A program made the position numbers and the translations under genes. Shown one piece after another: positions 9,360 through 19,259 of a DNA stretch of 64,000 nucleotides (its first letter is position 1; the number at the start of each line of letters is the position of its first letter). Source of the stretch: Cymbomonas tetramitiformis (Eukaryota > Chlorophyta > Pyramimonadophyceae > Pyramimonadales > Pyramimonadaceae); assembly GCA_001247695.2 (NCBI GenBank), contig LGRX02035201.1, positions 1 through 64,000 of the forward strand, read 5' to 3'. A model generated the notes under the pieces. That model made no database searches. It saw nothing but the letters and a program-made list of their open reading frames with translations, and had not been told where the DNA came from.

Positions 9360-10020
9360 TGTCAGGGTCATGACCGATGACATATGTGTCATACATGTCA
9401 TACGTGTCATACCTGTCAGACATATCATACCATGTCATGTCATGTCATGTCATGTCATGTCATGTCATGTCATGTCATGTCATGTCGGTCGTGTCATATA
9501 TTATTATGACAGTCGGTCGTGTCATATATTATTATGACAGTCGGTCGAGTCATATATTATTATGACAGTCGTCAGTACGGTCGACCATGACTGTACCTGT
9601 CGTCAGATGATAATGTCACATCATCTGTCATTATTCAAGGAAAGACTTGAATGACCCTGTCATCGAGAGTTCGTATGTCGAACTCGAAGATGGCAAAGCA
9701 AGATACATCTTGAATACAAACAAGAACCATCTTGGCTTTAAGCATGTGCGAAACACGCATGCACAGTATGAACGAACTATTCGTTATCACAATACTGGTC
9801 GTTCAACCTACGTCTCGGGTTCACAACCCAATGGCGGTACTATCTATGATGATAGGAGACGTAAGGTATAAGATGAGGAAGCGTTGGGCTTCAAGCAGAT
9901 CTTCACTCAGAGACTGCACTCATCACCCGCTATTACTTTCACTTGCGTTGCTGTCCAACTTCGCAGTGTTAATTTGTATATTGATAATATATTCACGGCC
10001 TGTTGTATCTCGCCGTATCA
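9360..10020 (+). repeat. 5' LTR of nested unit, 661 bp
   Basis: Starts TGTCAGGG, ends GTATCA. It contains a (CATGT)n run at 9431-9486 and three copies of a 28-bp GGTCGTGTCATATATT-type unit at about 9486-9570. Apart from a 30-bp longer microsatellite it differs from the right LTR at only a few bases. Directly after it, TATGGTAT (10021-10028) could be a degenerate primer-binding site of the TGGTATC type. Confidence 0.85.
9431..9486 (+). repeat. (CATGT)n microsatellite
   Basis: About eleven perfect copies of CATGT inside the 5' LTR. The 3' LTR has about five (48373-48399), which accounts for the whole 30-bp length difference between the two LTRs. Confidence 0.95.
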
Positions 10021-10937
10021 TATGGTATTCTCCTAAAACTCGTCAAGGCACGAAAAGAGAACTCAAGTGAGTGCAGCGTCAGAGATAGTATATATCATAT
10101 TGTTCGCAGGTTTGCAGGTGGGCGCATAAGCGACAGCGCTCGCAGTGATATTGAATATCTGCAAATTGAATAATATACGCTCGAATATCGACAGCACACG
10201 GATTGCGCGAGGAGATTTTTCATCGCGAACATATTCGCAGCTGACAGCATCCGCAGAGAAGTCGTCTTGATTTTATAAGCGACAAGGTGTGCGCACAGTG
10301 TACGGAACGCATGCAAATGATGTCAAAATTCGCAGGAATGTCACAGTATGCGAGATGCAGATGCGCGAACGAAAAATGATCGTCAGCACATATGATTTTC
10401 ATCAACTGCGACTGGACGCACGAAATTTCGTTTAATAGCGCGCTCGCATTCGGTCATGCGACGTACATCAGCAATCATCAGTATGCGACGTACATCAGCA
10501 ATCGATTTTCGCAAATGCTCGTATGATGATTTTCGCTCGTCAGTGCGATGTGCACTGATGTAATGCTCGTGTGCGCGATGTGCACGTCAGCGCGATGTCA
10601 TGATTCATCTGATGCAATGGACGCACGTTTTTAGGGCGCATGATTCCTAACGCGTCTTCATGCAGCGATGCATATAAAATGTGTACGCGCGTCAATATCC
10701 TCTGCAGAATGATTGTATACTTGCAGGAATTCTTTAGACGCATAATCGTCATACTGCTGTGGACGCATGATCACCATACTGCTGTGGACGCATGATCACC
10801 ATACTGCTATGGACGCATGGTCACTATACCGCTGTGAATGTATGGCTACTACCCAAATTCATGGTCCTACCACAAGGACCAATGGGCAATTGCGGTTTCG
10901 ATCACTAAATCGACTATTTGAGGCACAGGTAACATTT
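10021..10937. other. Leader of nested unit, no gene
   Basis: No coding region is supported. Bases 10745-10840 hold three to four tandem copies of a ~27-bp CATACTGCTGTGGACGCATG-type unit. The motif GGTCCTACCACAAGGACC at 10873-10890 recurs near 26309 and 26336. Confidence 0.5.
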
Positions 10938-11446
10938 TGTGGGAGGACTGCTCCTCACAAGGCACTGTAACTACTGATGGGAGTCTTATATGGACTGCAT
11001 ATAAAGACTAACTGCCTAGGTACTGCTAGGTCAGCTCTTTAGACATAGGACTGCTATGTCTAGACTTACTACATATATTTGCATGTAAGAATTAGGTATT
11101 ATATTTGACTTTTGCCATGCGGCTGTTTTTACTCTAGAAATCTCAACTGTTTCTTTGGCCTTGGCCATTACTTATTCACTCAGCTCTCTGAGGTAATCCT
11201 AGTCAGCATGGCCAAGTCTCATCAACCTATCATATGCTTGTACTACATTATCATGCAGTATGATGTGCCAGTATTCTACATGTCACATTATTACACAGTA
11301 CAGTGGTACTGTGTACTCCCATATAAGGGGGGTCTCTTCCTCAACAGGGGTCTCGGGCGCTAATGCTGTAAGGCGCGTATGACACTTCTGGCATGTATGA
11401 CATTGCTGAGTCATCCGCGCATGACACCGTGTGTTGTCCTAGCACA
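10938..11446 (-). repeat. 3' LTR of Ty3/gypsy element
   Basis: 509 bp, TG...CA bounded, ~99% identical to the copy at 24873-25381. Contains a CCCATATAAGGGG segment that could hold a TATA-type promoter element when read in its own orientation. Confidence 0.93.
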
Positions 11447-11462
11447 ACTCCCCCCCCCTTCA
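11447..11462 (-). other. Polypurine tract of Ty3/gypsy element
   Basis: On the minus strand a TGAAGGGGGGGGGAGT run sits directly before the 3' LTR start (TGTGCTAGG); this is where plus-strand DNA synthesis would be primed. Confidence 0.85.
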
Positions 11463-11501
11463 GGTGGGAAGCGTCCTCGCTTGTGCTTAGATGCACAGTC
11501 G

Positions 11502-14500
11502 TTAGGCTGATTCGGAGCCCATGGTGTCCCACTCGCTGTCGTCGGACATCACTGGTGGCGGCGTAGGGCTGTACTCCGGCATCAAGGTCACCGGCTCCTC
11601 GTCAGCTTCTTCCGGATTAGCGCAGACTCTTTCATCGTTGAGATCTGTCTCATTTTCATCTCTCCAAAGCAGCTCCGCTAGGTATTCACACACCGCTGCG
11701 ATTGCCCCCACGGGTTGTTCCACCGGTAGAGAGCTGAATAATTGTTTAAGCAAGGCTGCGGGGATGCCATACACGTGCCATCCAGCTCCCATGCCTGGTC
11801 TAGGATCGCCCGACTCTCTGCTGGCGGAGCCGCTCTGCGCCATCTTCTCGTGCCACCCATAACGGCGTTTGAAGTCGCAGGGGTTTTCGGGGTCGCAAGA
11901 CTTCAGGGTGGCGATAGGCGCGTTGGTCCAGAAGTGGGTGGGTTTCTTGTAGGGCATACCATACTTACAATACGTAGCCAGATGCGGAGGTGGCAACCCT
12001 TGCATGCATCGGCGAGTGTGTAACCCATGAGGAGCTCGGCCACGCGGGTTCTCGATGAAGTAGAAGCTCGGCTGGAGGTACTTGATGATCTCCAGCGTTC
12101 TCCGCACTTGTCTGTCAGCACCACGCAAGTTTCGTATCCCTACCGTTTTGGCTTGGCTATACTCCGTGCATGGAGGGCTCGCCCAAATGACGTCAAAGTG
12201 CTTGGGCGAGAACTGCCGATAGTCCCAGTGCAGGACGTTTTCGCAGTGAGTGGGCTTCCATCGGTTCTGGATGTCCACCGAGACTACCTCACACCCAGGA
12301 AACTGCTTGCTGAACTGTCGTTCGACGGAGCCTGTGCCACAAAACAACACCAAGATCCGTATTGGGCGTCGAGACGGCTGTAGGCGTGCCGCTCCTCGAC
12401 CAGGTCCTTGGGATGGCATGAAACTAGTGGAGGACACCGTCGCGAATGTGCCCACCTCGTCGTCGGCTCGTTCTTCCGGGATCCACGCCATTCCGTCCGC
12501 CTGTAACTCTTCAGGATCCGTCAACCATATCGCTCCTGCTGACTCCTCGCGTTTGCGAGTGACTCTACTCTTTTCACGTTCTTGCCTCTTGGCCTCGACC
12601 TTCTCGAACTCCTGAAGAGCGCGGTTAGGTATCCCTTTTCGGCCAACTCCATCGAACTCGAGGTCCTCGCGAGTTTTCCATTCATTCTCGGAGCGCGGCA
12701 TACCTACCCATTTGACCATGTACTCCGTCCATGTCCGCCCGCTACGTCTCCTCGTGCGTGACCTCTCAATGCACTCCACCGCCATCTCCTTACGACCGCT
12801 CACGTCCACAGGGGGAGGCGGAATCTCCGCACTCCTGTCCGCGAACTTGTCCTGGCCCGACTCCACTGGGGTGAGTCTATCCACGGTGAAGACGTCGTGC
12901 ACCTTCCACTGTGGTGGTAGCTTCAGGCGGTAAGCCGCGGGGGCCCCTCGGTCCTCGGGGGCGAGCTCCATCTGCCGGTCGCTGTGGAAGGCCTCCAGCA
13001 CCTCCATCGGGCCCAGGCGCTTCTTCAGCAACTTCTTGTGTAGGCCCCGATCCCCGGGCTGGGTGAGATGCGTGGCGTCCACCCACACCATGTCACCTAT
13101 TGCGTACCGGCGAGCGCGATGGCGAGCATCATACTGGGCCACTTGCTGCTGCTGAGCTACCAGCAACCTATCGCGAGCAGTCTGCAACTGCTGAACAAAC
13201 TGCCGGGCGGTCTCGTGGGCCGTGCCTTTCTTCACGACGTCCCCTCTCCCCCCCTTGGCGCGGCCCCTACGAGAGGCCAACGCAGCTTCTACGAAGAAGT
13301 CGAGCTGCGACGCTGGGGCATGCCCATAGCAAAGCTCGAAGGGTGTGAATCCAGTAACCGCGGACCTGGAGTCGTTAATGGCGTACTCCACCGGGGTGCA
13401 CCACAAATCCCAGTCTGTCTGGTTTGCGTCAACGTAGGCGCGCAACATGCGCTCCACCGTGTGGTTTGTGTGCTCCGCTTGACCGTCCCCTTGTGGATGG
13501 TACGGCGTAGTGGAGGCCACCTGCACCCCCATAAGGCGATGCAACTCCATATGAAAGGCGTCACGGAAGCGAGAGTCCCTGTCACAAACGATCTTCATGG
13601 GAGCACCGTGCAGTCGCCAAACATGGTCGAAGTACATTCGTGCCACTTGCTCAGCGGAACTGTCAGAGTACAGCATGGGGACCACGTGCACCATCTTGGA
13701 CAACTTGTCCGTGAACGTGGCGAAGGCGTCGTAGCCCCGCTCCGTGCGCGGCAGACCTGTGACGAAGTCAATGCTCACCACCTGCCACAGCCTGACCGGG
13801 ACCTGGAGGGGGTTCAGCTGGCCATCCGGATAGCTGTTCCTCGGGCGGGTCTGCTGGCATATCAAGCACGAGCGGGTCCAGTCGGTGACGTCTTTGTTCA
13901 TGCGGGGCCACCAGAACCGCCGCACTATCCGAGCAAGAGTCTTATCTCGCCCGGTGTGTCCCGCCGCGGGAGACTCGTGCGCTTCACGCATGACTATCTC
14001 CCGAAGGGGAGAGTCGGACGACAACACCAGCTGGTAGCGTCCCTCCGCGATGCGCCAAATCATGTCGTCAACCATACGGAAGGTGTCCGTGCGCTGGTGC
14101 GGGGCGGCTAAAAGCTCTTCCTTTAACATCGTGAGGTAAGGGCTACGTTCGTACTCCGCGCGTAGTGCTTTCACGAACTGGCATGCCTTCAGTGGTCCTT
14201 TGGTTGCGCGTGCCTTGGCCGCTGGCCCCGACGTGACCATAGGCTCGCTTGCACCTTGAGCGGCGGGCGCACGGGCACTCTTCGCTCGAGGCCGAGTCCG
14301 GCTGGCCGCTGGCGCCCACACCAGCAGCACGGGCCACCGCAGCGCTGGTCGGCCTCCATCTGGTGACTCAAACAAGCATGTAGGGTGACCCTTGGCATCC
14401 TTGAGGTCGAACACCTTGACCACGTGCAGGCCGTACTTGGGCTGGATAAGGGTGCGCCAGGACGCGTCATAGTCCGGCAGTAGGAACATCGCCGACGTGT

Positions 14501-17500
14501 TTTCTGGGTCGGCGCGCCACTCAGCCATAAAGTGGCGTAGGATCCTCTCAATGAGGTTGCTATCCTTGGTGTAGGGGGGGTTGCACCAGACGTGCTTTCC
14601 CCGACATTGTTGCTTGAGGCACTCCGTCCAATAGGTGTCCACCTGGCGGTTGACGCCCATGGAGTCACAACACGCGTCCACGTCGAACGGGCCGTACTGC
14701 GCTGAGATCTCTTCGAACTTCTCCTTTACCAGTTTCCAGTCCTGCCGGTCTACCACGTTATCGTAGTGGGAGCTTGACGCGGGAGGGGAACTTTGTTTGC
14801 TGGGAGGGGAAGGACTAAGGGGAGTTGAGGGGGCTGGAGAGGGGGCTTGCTCCGGTTGCGAGCGAGAGCGAGTAGTGACGCCCGCAAGGGTGGCTTCATG
14901 CAAGGCGCGCTCCGCGGTGTGCAACGTCTCAGCTGCGTCTTCCCACAGGTCGGGGGTTTCCACCCAGGTGAGCCCATTCAGATGAGTGAGCTCCCCAACG
15001 ACCAACGGGGGGCTGACCGGAGGTACAGACTCGTCTTCAGAGTCGGAGTAATCAAACGTGGAGTCGAGCACCGAGATGGGGTCTTCAAGGGTCTTGACTT
15101 TAGCGGGCTCCTCGGACGGCTCTTCGTCGGTGTCGTCCTCGTCGATTGCACCGAATACTGAGGTGGGATCGGCGGGGGTTGAGCTCTCAGCCGACTCCCT
15201 TGGCACACTCTGACGAGGCTCGTCTGTGTCCCGGTCGACCACGCCCTTCTCCTTGAGCCCCTCCCTGGCGGATGACTGCTTGTAGTCTGGTCGCCTGGAT
15301 TGGGCGTCCGGAACTACTAGGCATCGGCCAGGTACGTGCTCCATTTGGTGCACGCCCACTTCCACCAAGTCTTCATACCAGCGTGCCTGGCGTCGACTCA
15401 GCTCCCGAGCCGGCGCGAAGAGCCACTGCAAGGGTTTGTGGTCACCCATGAGTTTGAAGTCGGTGAATATAAGGTAATGCCTCCACGTCACTGTGGTGCA
15501 GTGGTGGATGGCGCACAGCTCCCGCTCCCCAGCGTGGTAGTTCTGCTCGGCCGAGGAGAATTGCCTGCTCTCGAAGGCCAACGGCTGAAGACCTCGTCCC
15601 AGGTCTTGCATCAGCACGCCTCCTAGTGCGACCGCACTCGCGTCGGTCTGCACGCAAAATGGGCGAGACCCATCGGCTGCTGAGCGCTGGTCCGGTAGGG
15701 CGAGGATTGGTGCTGAAATCAATGCTGACTTCAATCGTTGGAAGGCTTCTTTCTCCTCCTTGCCCCAAGTCCATGGCACTCCCATCTTCGTGAGGCGAGT
15801 GAGAGGGTGGGCAATGTGAGCGAAGGACTGGATGTACCGCCGGTAAAAGCCACACATTCCAAGGAATTGGCGCACGTGGGTGACAGTCTCGAGCTCCGGC
15901 CAGTCGCGAACCGAGGCAACTTTGTCGCGTTGGGGGCGACAACCTTCCTTACTACACACATGGCCAAGGAAGCGTACTGCTCGCATGCACAACTTCAGCT
16001 TGCTTCGCTTGAGGTATACTTTGTGCTGGCGACAGGCAGCTAATACAGCTCGTACATGGCCGACATGCTGCTCAGGTGTGTCACTGAAAATCATGATGTC
16101 GTCCACGAACACTCTGCAGAAGGGTAGGTGTCCGAGGTACTGCGTCATCATTCTTTGCCACGTGCTCGGTGAGTTGCTCAGTCCCATAGGCATGACCAGC
16201 CACTCATAAGCTCCGAAGTGGGTGGTCATGGCTGTCTTCTCGATGTCCTCCTGTTCCATGGGAACTTGCCAGAATCCCCACAAGGCGTCTGCGGTGGAGA
16301 AGACGGTTGCTCCTTGTAGGTCATCGAGGAGGGTTTGTACGTCAGGAAGAGGGTACTTGTCCTTGACCGTGATCTCATTTATCGACCTGTAGTCGATAAC
16401 CAAGCGCAACTCCTTAGGGTTGCTCGGCTTCGGCACCATAAGTACCGGACAACCCCAGGGAGACGCCGATGGACGGATGTACCCCTTGGCCAACAGCTCG
16501 TCAAGTTGTGCACGAAGTTGCCGAAGCTCCTCTTGCGACAACTTGTAGTTACGCCGATGTAGCGGCTGCCCACTCCAGTCGGATCGCAAGCGAATGTTGT
16601 TCTTGTAGTCGCGGCTTTGGACGGAGTCAGGCAGCTCCGTACATATGACGTCCCTGAACTCCTCCTCAAGGTCGCGCAGCTGTTGCCATATCTCCGGGGA
16701 CACTGTCTCGTCAATCTCGTCCGGCTCCTCCGCTTCCATGGCATGGGGCTTGGGCGGCGGTGACGGTGGTTCCTCGGCCACTGGAGCGGCCTGCTCTTGA
16801 GATAAACCTTCAGTATGGGGCTTCTCGTCGCTCCAGCGCACACGCTTGCGTCGCGGCCGACGTTCGCGGAGTAAGCGCCTTCCCTGCTCCAGCGCGGCTG
16901 CGGCTTCGACATGCCAGGTGGGTGGTTTCCCTTGCGCGTGGTCGTCGATTGCTTGAGCACGTACGTGCTCAGGTAATAAAGCAAATGCTCCCAAAGCTTC
17001 GCGCTTGCTCTGGAAGAACCCCAGATGTAGGTTGTTGGATGGCGCATTGTCCGCCGGGGGGCCAACAGCACCCTCCAGCGCGACCACGTCAAAGTTTTGT
17101 GGGCGGGTGGACTCCACTGTTGCGTACACCTTATCCAAGTGGTCCTCGTCACTGGTGCCTGGGCTGGGCCGCACAGATTCCCGGAGGAGTAGAGCGTCCT
17201 CGGCTTCGGAGTCAGTCTCTGACGCGGACATCAGCGCAGGCGCGTCCGTCTCACCCAGATCCGCTTGGGAGGAGTCCATGGCGCCCGCGACTTGGGCGTC
17301 TCGCTGCTCAGAGCTAGACGTGGCGCGACGCTCGGACGAAGCGTCCCTGGGCTTGGCGTTGGTCTCGGCGTCGGTCTCTTCGTTACAGGCGACCGCCCCG
17401 AAGGTGCCGTCGGGTGCTAGGTACACCACGAAGGCACACTCATCCTTAGATTGGAGGGCTCGAAGGTCCTTGCGTACCCTTTTGGGGTCCAACAAGACTC

Positions 17501-19259
17501 CTTGTACCAGCGCCATGGCCTTATCCTTGGGTCTTGAGGGGTCTGGCGTTCCCGGAGAGCAGCCTGTAATGACCACTCTCTTGCTTCCAGAACCAAACCG
17601 GATGGAACCCCATCGGGAGTAATCCAAGGTGACTGGGGAGTGGGAGGCTAGCCAAGGTCCTCCAAGGATAATGTCCACGCAAAGATCAATGGGCATCACT
17701 CTGAGCTCCAATTGCTTGACGTACAACCCCTTGGTGGTCTCTGCTTGCAGTCGAGGACGGACGCACGTGTTGACATCGTACGACGCGCCGTCAGCTACTC
17801 GCACTCGCATGGGGTTTTCGTGAGGTCGAGGCGTCAGGGAGGGAATGCTGCGTACAGTCTTGTCCGAGATAATGTTGGTGGAGCACCCACTGTCCACCAG
17901 CACCTTTACGCGACGACCGTTCACGTACGCCCAGAACAACAACAAGGTGGGGGCCTTGGAATTGTTGATCTGTCGAGGTGGCGTTCGCGATGTTGATACA
18001 GCCGCCAAGAGATCACTCCAGCCAGGGCTCATGTCCCCACTGTCGATGATGCTGTTGAGCTGGCATATGAAGGGGTCGTCCTTGGCATGAGGGTCGCCTA
18101 GGTCAGGAGGGTCGTCCATGTCAGAGTCCCATGGTAACTCGTAGGTGCCTGCATCGGCCAAGAGCCCTTGAGCGGTGGCTGTCTGCACCAGGTCCCTGGG
18201 TGGGTGATCAGGTGGGTACAAGGCCACTTGGATGACCTTGTCCTTCGCTGCTCGCGCCATATCATTCGTCGCCAAGTCACTTGCGTACTGGAGGAGTCCG
18301 TCTTCTACTTCCTCTTGCGCTTGTTCCTTGGCTAAGATGTGCAGTAGCTCTTCGTCTATAGGAGAGTCCCGCTCCAAATATGGGAGGCCACTGGCATAAT
18401 CCCGCTTAAGCTTCTCTCGTTGGCGAACCTTCTCCAGCCCACTGAGCCACCTCCTCCTTGGTGCTCCTTCAGCTCGAGCTGCATGGGTCGGTGACAGCCA
18501 TGGTCGGGGGCGGTCACTCCGTGTGGTTGAGGTTGCCTCGACAGTCGTGCTGTCGTTAGGTGAGGGCGTACGAGGTCGACGCCTAAGCTGGATGTCTTGA
18601 CGTCGTCGTCGGTATTCTTGCAGCCTTTTAAGTTTGTTAAGGGCTGCGGGTAAGGGTGATCGAGCTCGAGCTTCTCGCTTGTTGGCGGTAACCGCGCTGT
18701 GCGTTGGTGACCGCGTGGGTCCTCGGCTGCTGCGTCGATGCCCGGCTCTCCAAAGCGGTGGGCTCGTGCTCCGCGGAGGTGTACGGGGCGGTGCAAGGTC
18801 CGTTTCCAGAGCCTTGATGGAGGACCTCAAGCCCCGTGTGCCCACTTTGGAGCGTAAAGCGCTCGTCCCTTGCCCTCGGACAGCTCGAAATTGCCAACCT
18901 TGCAATGGTTGGCCCGTTGGCTCCAAGTGCACGCGGTAGCTCTCGGTCACCTTCAGGGTACGTCGGTGCCGTTTCTCAACGTGCTGGGAGTCGTCTGAGA
19001 GGTCCTCGCTCGTACACACCGGAGACTTGGCTTCCTTGTGAAGACGAGCTTCGACCACTTGACGCTCCGGCGCGGTAGGAGGGCTAGTCATCGCCCGCGA
19101 GGGTAGCATGTTGAGCTCATCGGAGTCTAGGTATCCTGTGCAAGGATCACTCCGCCTTTGACGTCGACGGGCTCTTCTCCACTTCTCCCGCAACTGCTGC
19201 TCCGAGAGGTAGGAGGGGGGCTCATCGCGGGGGTGTGGGGTTCCACAGCCCGAGCTCAT
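11502..19259 (-). CDS. Ty3/gypsy polyprotein with Dam-like and C5 methyltransferases
   Basis: 2585 residues, one uninterrupted frame. Domains in order: a basic N-terminal region; retropepsin (DSG at 456-458); reverse transcriptase (~905-1085, FVDD at 1051-1054); RNase H (first Asp ~1206); a Pro/Ser-rich linker; a phage-type N6-adenine methyltransferase (~1515-1650, NPPY at 1560-1563); integrase zinc-binding HHCC (from H1761); integrase core D1831, D1893, E1929, a DD35E spacing; chromodomain (~2158-2203); and a cytosine-5 methyltransferase (~2297-2500: LFCGTGS, SPPC with catalytic C2364, ENP at 2403-2405). An acidic tail follows. The protein should copy and integrate the element; the chromodomain would steer integration to marked chromatin, and the two methyltransferases could mark the element's own DNA. 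The start ATG overlaps the gag stop as ATGA (19259-19256), suggesting reinitiation instead of frameshifting. All key catalytic residues named are present. Confidence 0.93.
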   Translation of the reverse strand: MSSGCGTPHPRDEPPSYLSEQQLREKWRRARRRQRRSDPCTGYLDSDELNMLPSRAMTSPPTAPERQVVEARLHKEAKSPVCTSEDLSDDSQHVEKRHRRTLKVTESYRVHLEPTGQPLQGWQFRAVRGQGTSALRSKVGTRGLRSSIKALETDLAPPRTPPRSTSPPLWRAGHRRSSRGPTRSPTHSAVTANKREARARSPLPAALNKLKRLQEYRRRRQDIQLRRRPRTPSPNDSTTVEATSTTRSDRPRPWLSPTHAARAEGAPRRRWLSGLEKVRQREKLKRDYASGLPYLERDSPIDEELLHILAKEQAQEEVEDGLLQYASDLATNDMARAAKDKVIQVALYPPDHPPRDLVQTATAQGLLADAGTYELPWDSDMDDPPDLGDPHAKDDPFICQLNSIIDSGDMSPGWSDLLAAVSTSRTPPRQINNSKAPTLLLFWAYVNGRRVKVLVDSGCSTNIISDKTVRSIPSLTPRPHENPMRVRVADGASYDVNTCVRPRLQAETTKGLYVKQLELRVMPIDLCVDIILGGPWLASHSPVTLDYSRWGSIRFGSGSKRVVITGCSPGTPDPSRPKDKAMALVQGVLLDPKRVRKDLRALQSKDECAFVVYLAPDGTFGAVACNEETDAETNAKPRDASSERRATSSSEQRDAQVAGAMDSSQADLGETDAPALMSASETDSEAEDALLLRESVRPSPGTSDEDHLDKVYATVESTRPQNFDVVALEGAVGPPADNAPSNNLHLGFFQSKREALGAFALLPEHVRAQAIDDHAQGKPPTWHVEAAAALEQGRRLLRERRPRRKRVRWSDEKPHTEGLSQEQAAPVAEEPPSPPPKPHAMEAEEPDEIDETVSPEIWQQLRDLEEEFRDVICTELPDSVQSRDYKNNIRLRSDWSGQPLHRRNYKLSQEELRQLRAQLDELLAKGYIRPSASPWGCPVLMVPKPSNPKELRLVIDYRSINEITVKDKYPLPDVQTLLDDLQGATVFSTADALWGFWQVPMEQEDIEKTAMTTHFGAYEWLVMPMGLSNSPSTWQRMMTQYLGHLPFCRVFVDDIMIFSDTPEQHVGHVRAVLAACRQHKVYLKRSKLKLCMRAVRFLGHVCSKEGCRPQRDKVASVRDWPELETVTHVRQFLGMCGFYRRYIQSFAHIAHPLTRLTKMGVPWTWGKEEKEAFQRLKSALISAPILALPDQRSAADGSRPFCVQTDASAVALGGVLMQDLGRGLQPLAFESRQFSSAEQNYHAGERELCAIHHCTTVTWRHYLIFTDFKLMGDHKPLQWLFAPARELSRRQARWYEDLVEVGVHQMEHVPGRCLVVPDAQSRRPDYKQSSAREGLKEKGVVDRDTDEPRQSVPRESAESSTPADPTSVFGAIDEDDTDEEPSEEPAKVKTLEDPISVLDSTFDYSDSEDESVPPVSPPLVVGELTHLNGLTWVETPDLWEDAAETLHTAERALHEATLAGVTTRSRSQPEQAPSPAPSTPLSPSPPSKQSSPPASSSHYDNVVDRQDWKLVKEKFEEISAQYGPFDVDACCDSMGVNRQVDTYWTECLKQQCRGKHVWCNPPYTKDSNLIERILRHFMAEWRADPENTSAMFLLPDYDASWRTLIQPKYGLHVVKVFDLKDAKGHPTCLFESPDGGRPALRWPVLLVWAPAASRTRPRAKSARAPAAQGASEPMVTSGPAAKARATKGPLKACQFVKALRAEYERSPYLTMLKEELLAAPHQRTDTFRMVDDMIWRIAEGRYQLVLSSDSPLREIVMREAHESPAAGHTGRDKTLARIVRRFWWPRMNKDVTDWTRSCLICQQTRPRNSYPDGQLNPLQVPVRLWQVVSIDFVTGLPRTERGYDAFATFTDKLSKMVHVVPMLYSDSSAEQVARMYFDHVWRLHGAPMKIVCDRDSRFRDAFHMELHRLMGVQVASTTPYHPQGDGQAEHTNHTVERMLRAYVDANQTDWDLWCTPVEYAINDSRSAVTGFTPFELCYGHAPASQLDFFVEAALASRRGRAKGGRGDVVKKGTAHETARQFVQQLQTARDRLLVAQQQQVAQYDARHRARRYAIGDMVWVDATHLTQPGDRGLHKKLLKKRLGPMEVLEAFHSDRQMELAPEDRGAPAAYRLKLPPQWKVHDVFTVDRLTPVESGQDKFADRSAEIPPPPVDVSGRKEMAVECIERSRTRRRSGRTWTEYMVKWVGMPRSENEWKTREDLEFDGVGRKGIPNRALQEFEKVEAKRQEREKSRVTRKREESAGAIWLTDPEELQADGMAWIPEERADDEVGTFATVSSTSFMPSQGPGRGAARLQPSRRPIRILVLFCGTGSVERQFSKQFPGCEVVSVDIQNRWKPTHCENVLHWDYRQFSPKHFDVIWASPPCTEYSQAKTVGIRNLRGADRQVRRTLEIIKYLQPSFYFIENPRGRAPHGLHTRRCMQGLPPPHLATYCKYGMPYKKPTHFWTNAPIATLKSCDPENPCDFKRRYGWHEKMAQSGSASRESGDPRPGMGAGWHVYGIPAALLKQLFSSLPVEQPVGAIAAVCEYLAELLWRDENETDLNDERVCANPEEADEEPVTLMPEYSPTPPPVMSDDSEWDTMGSESA

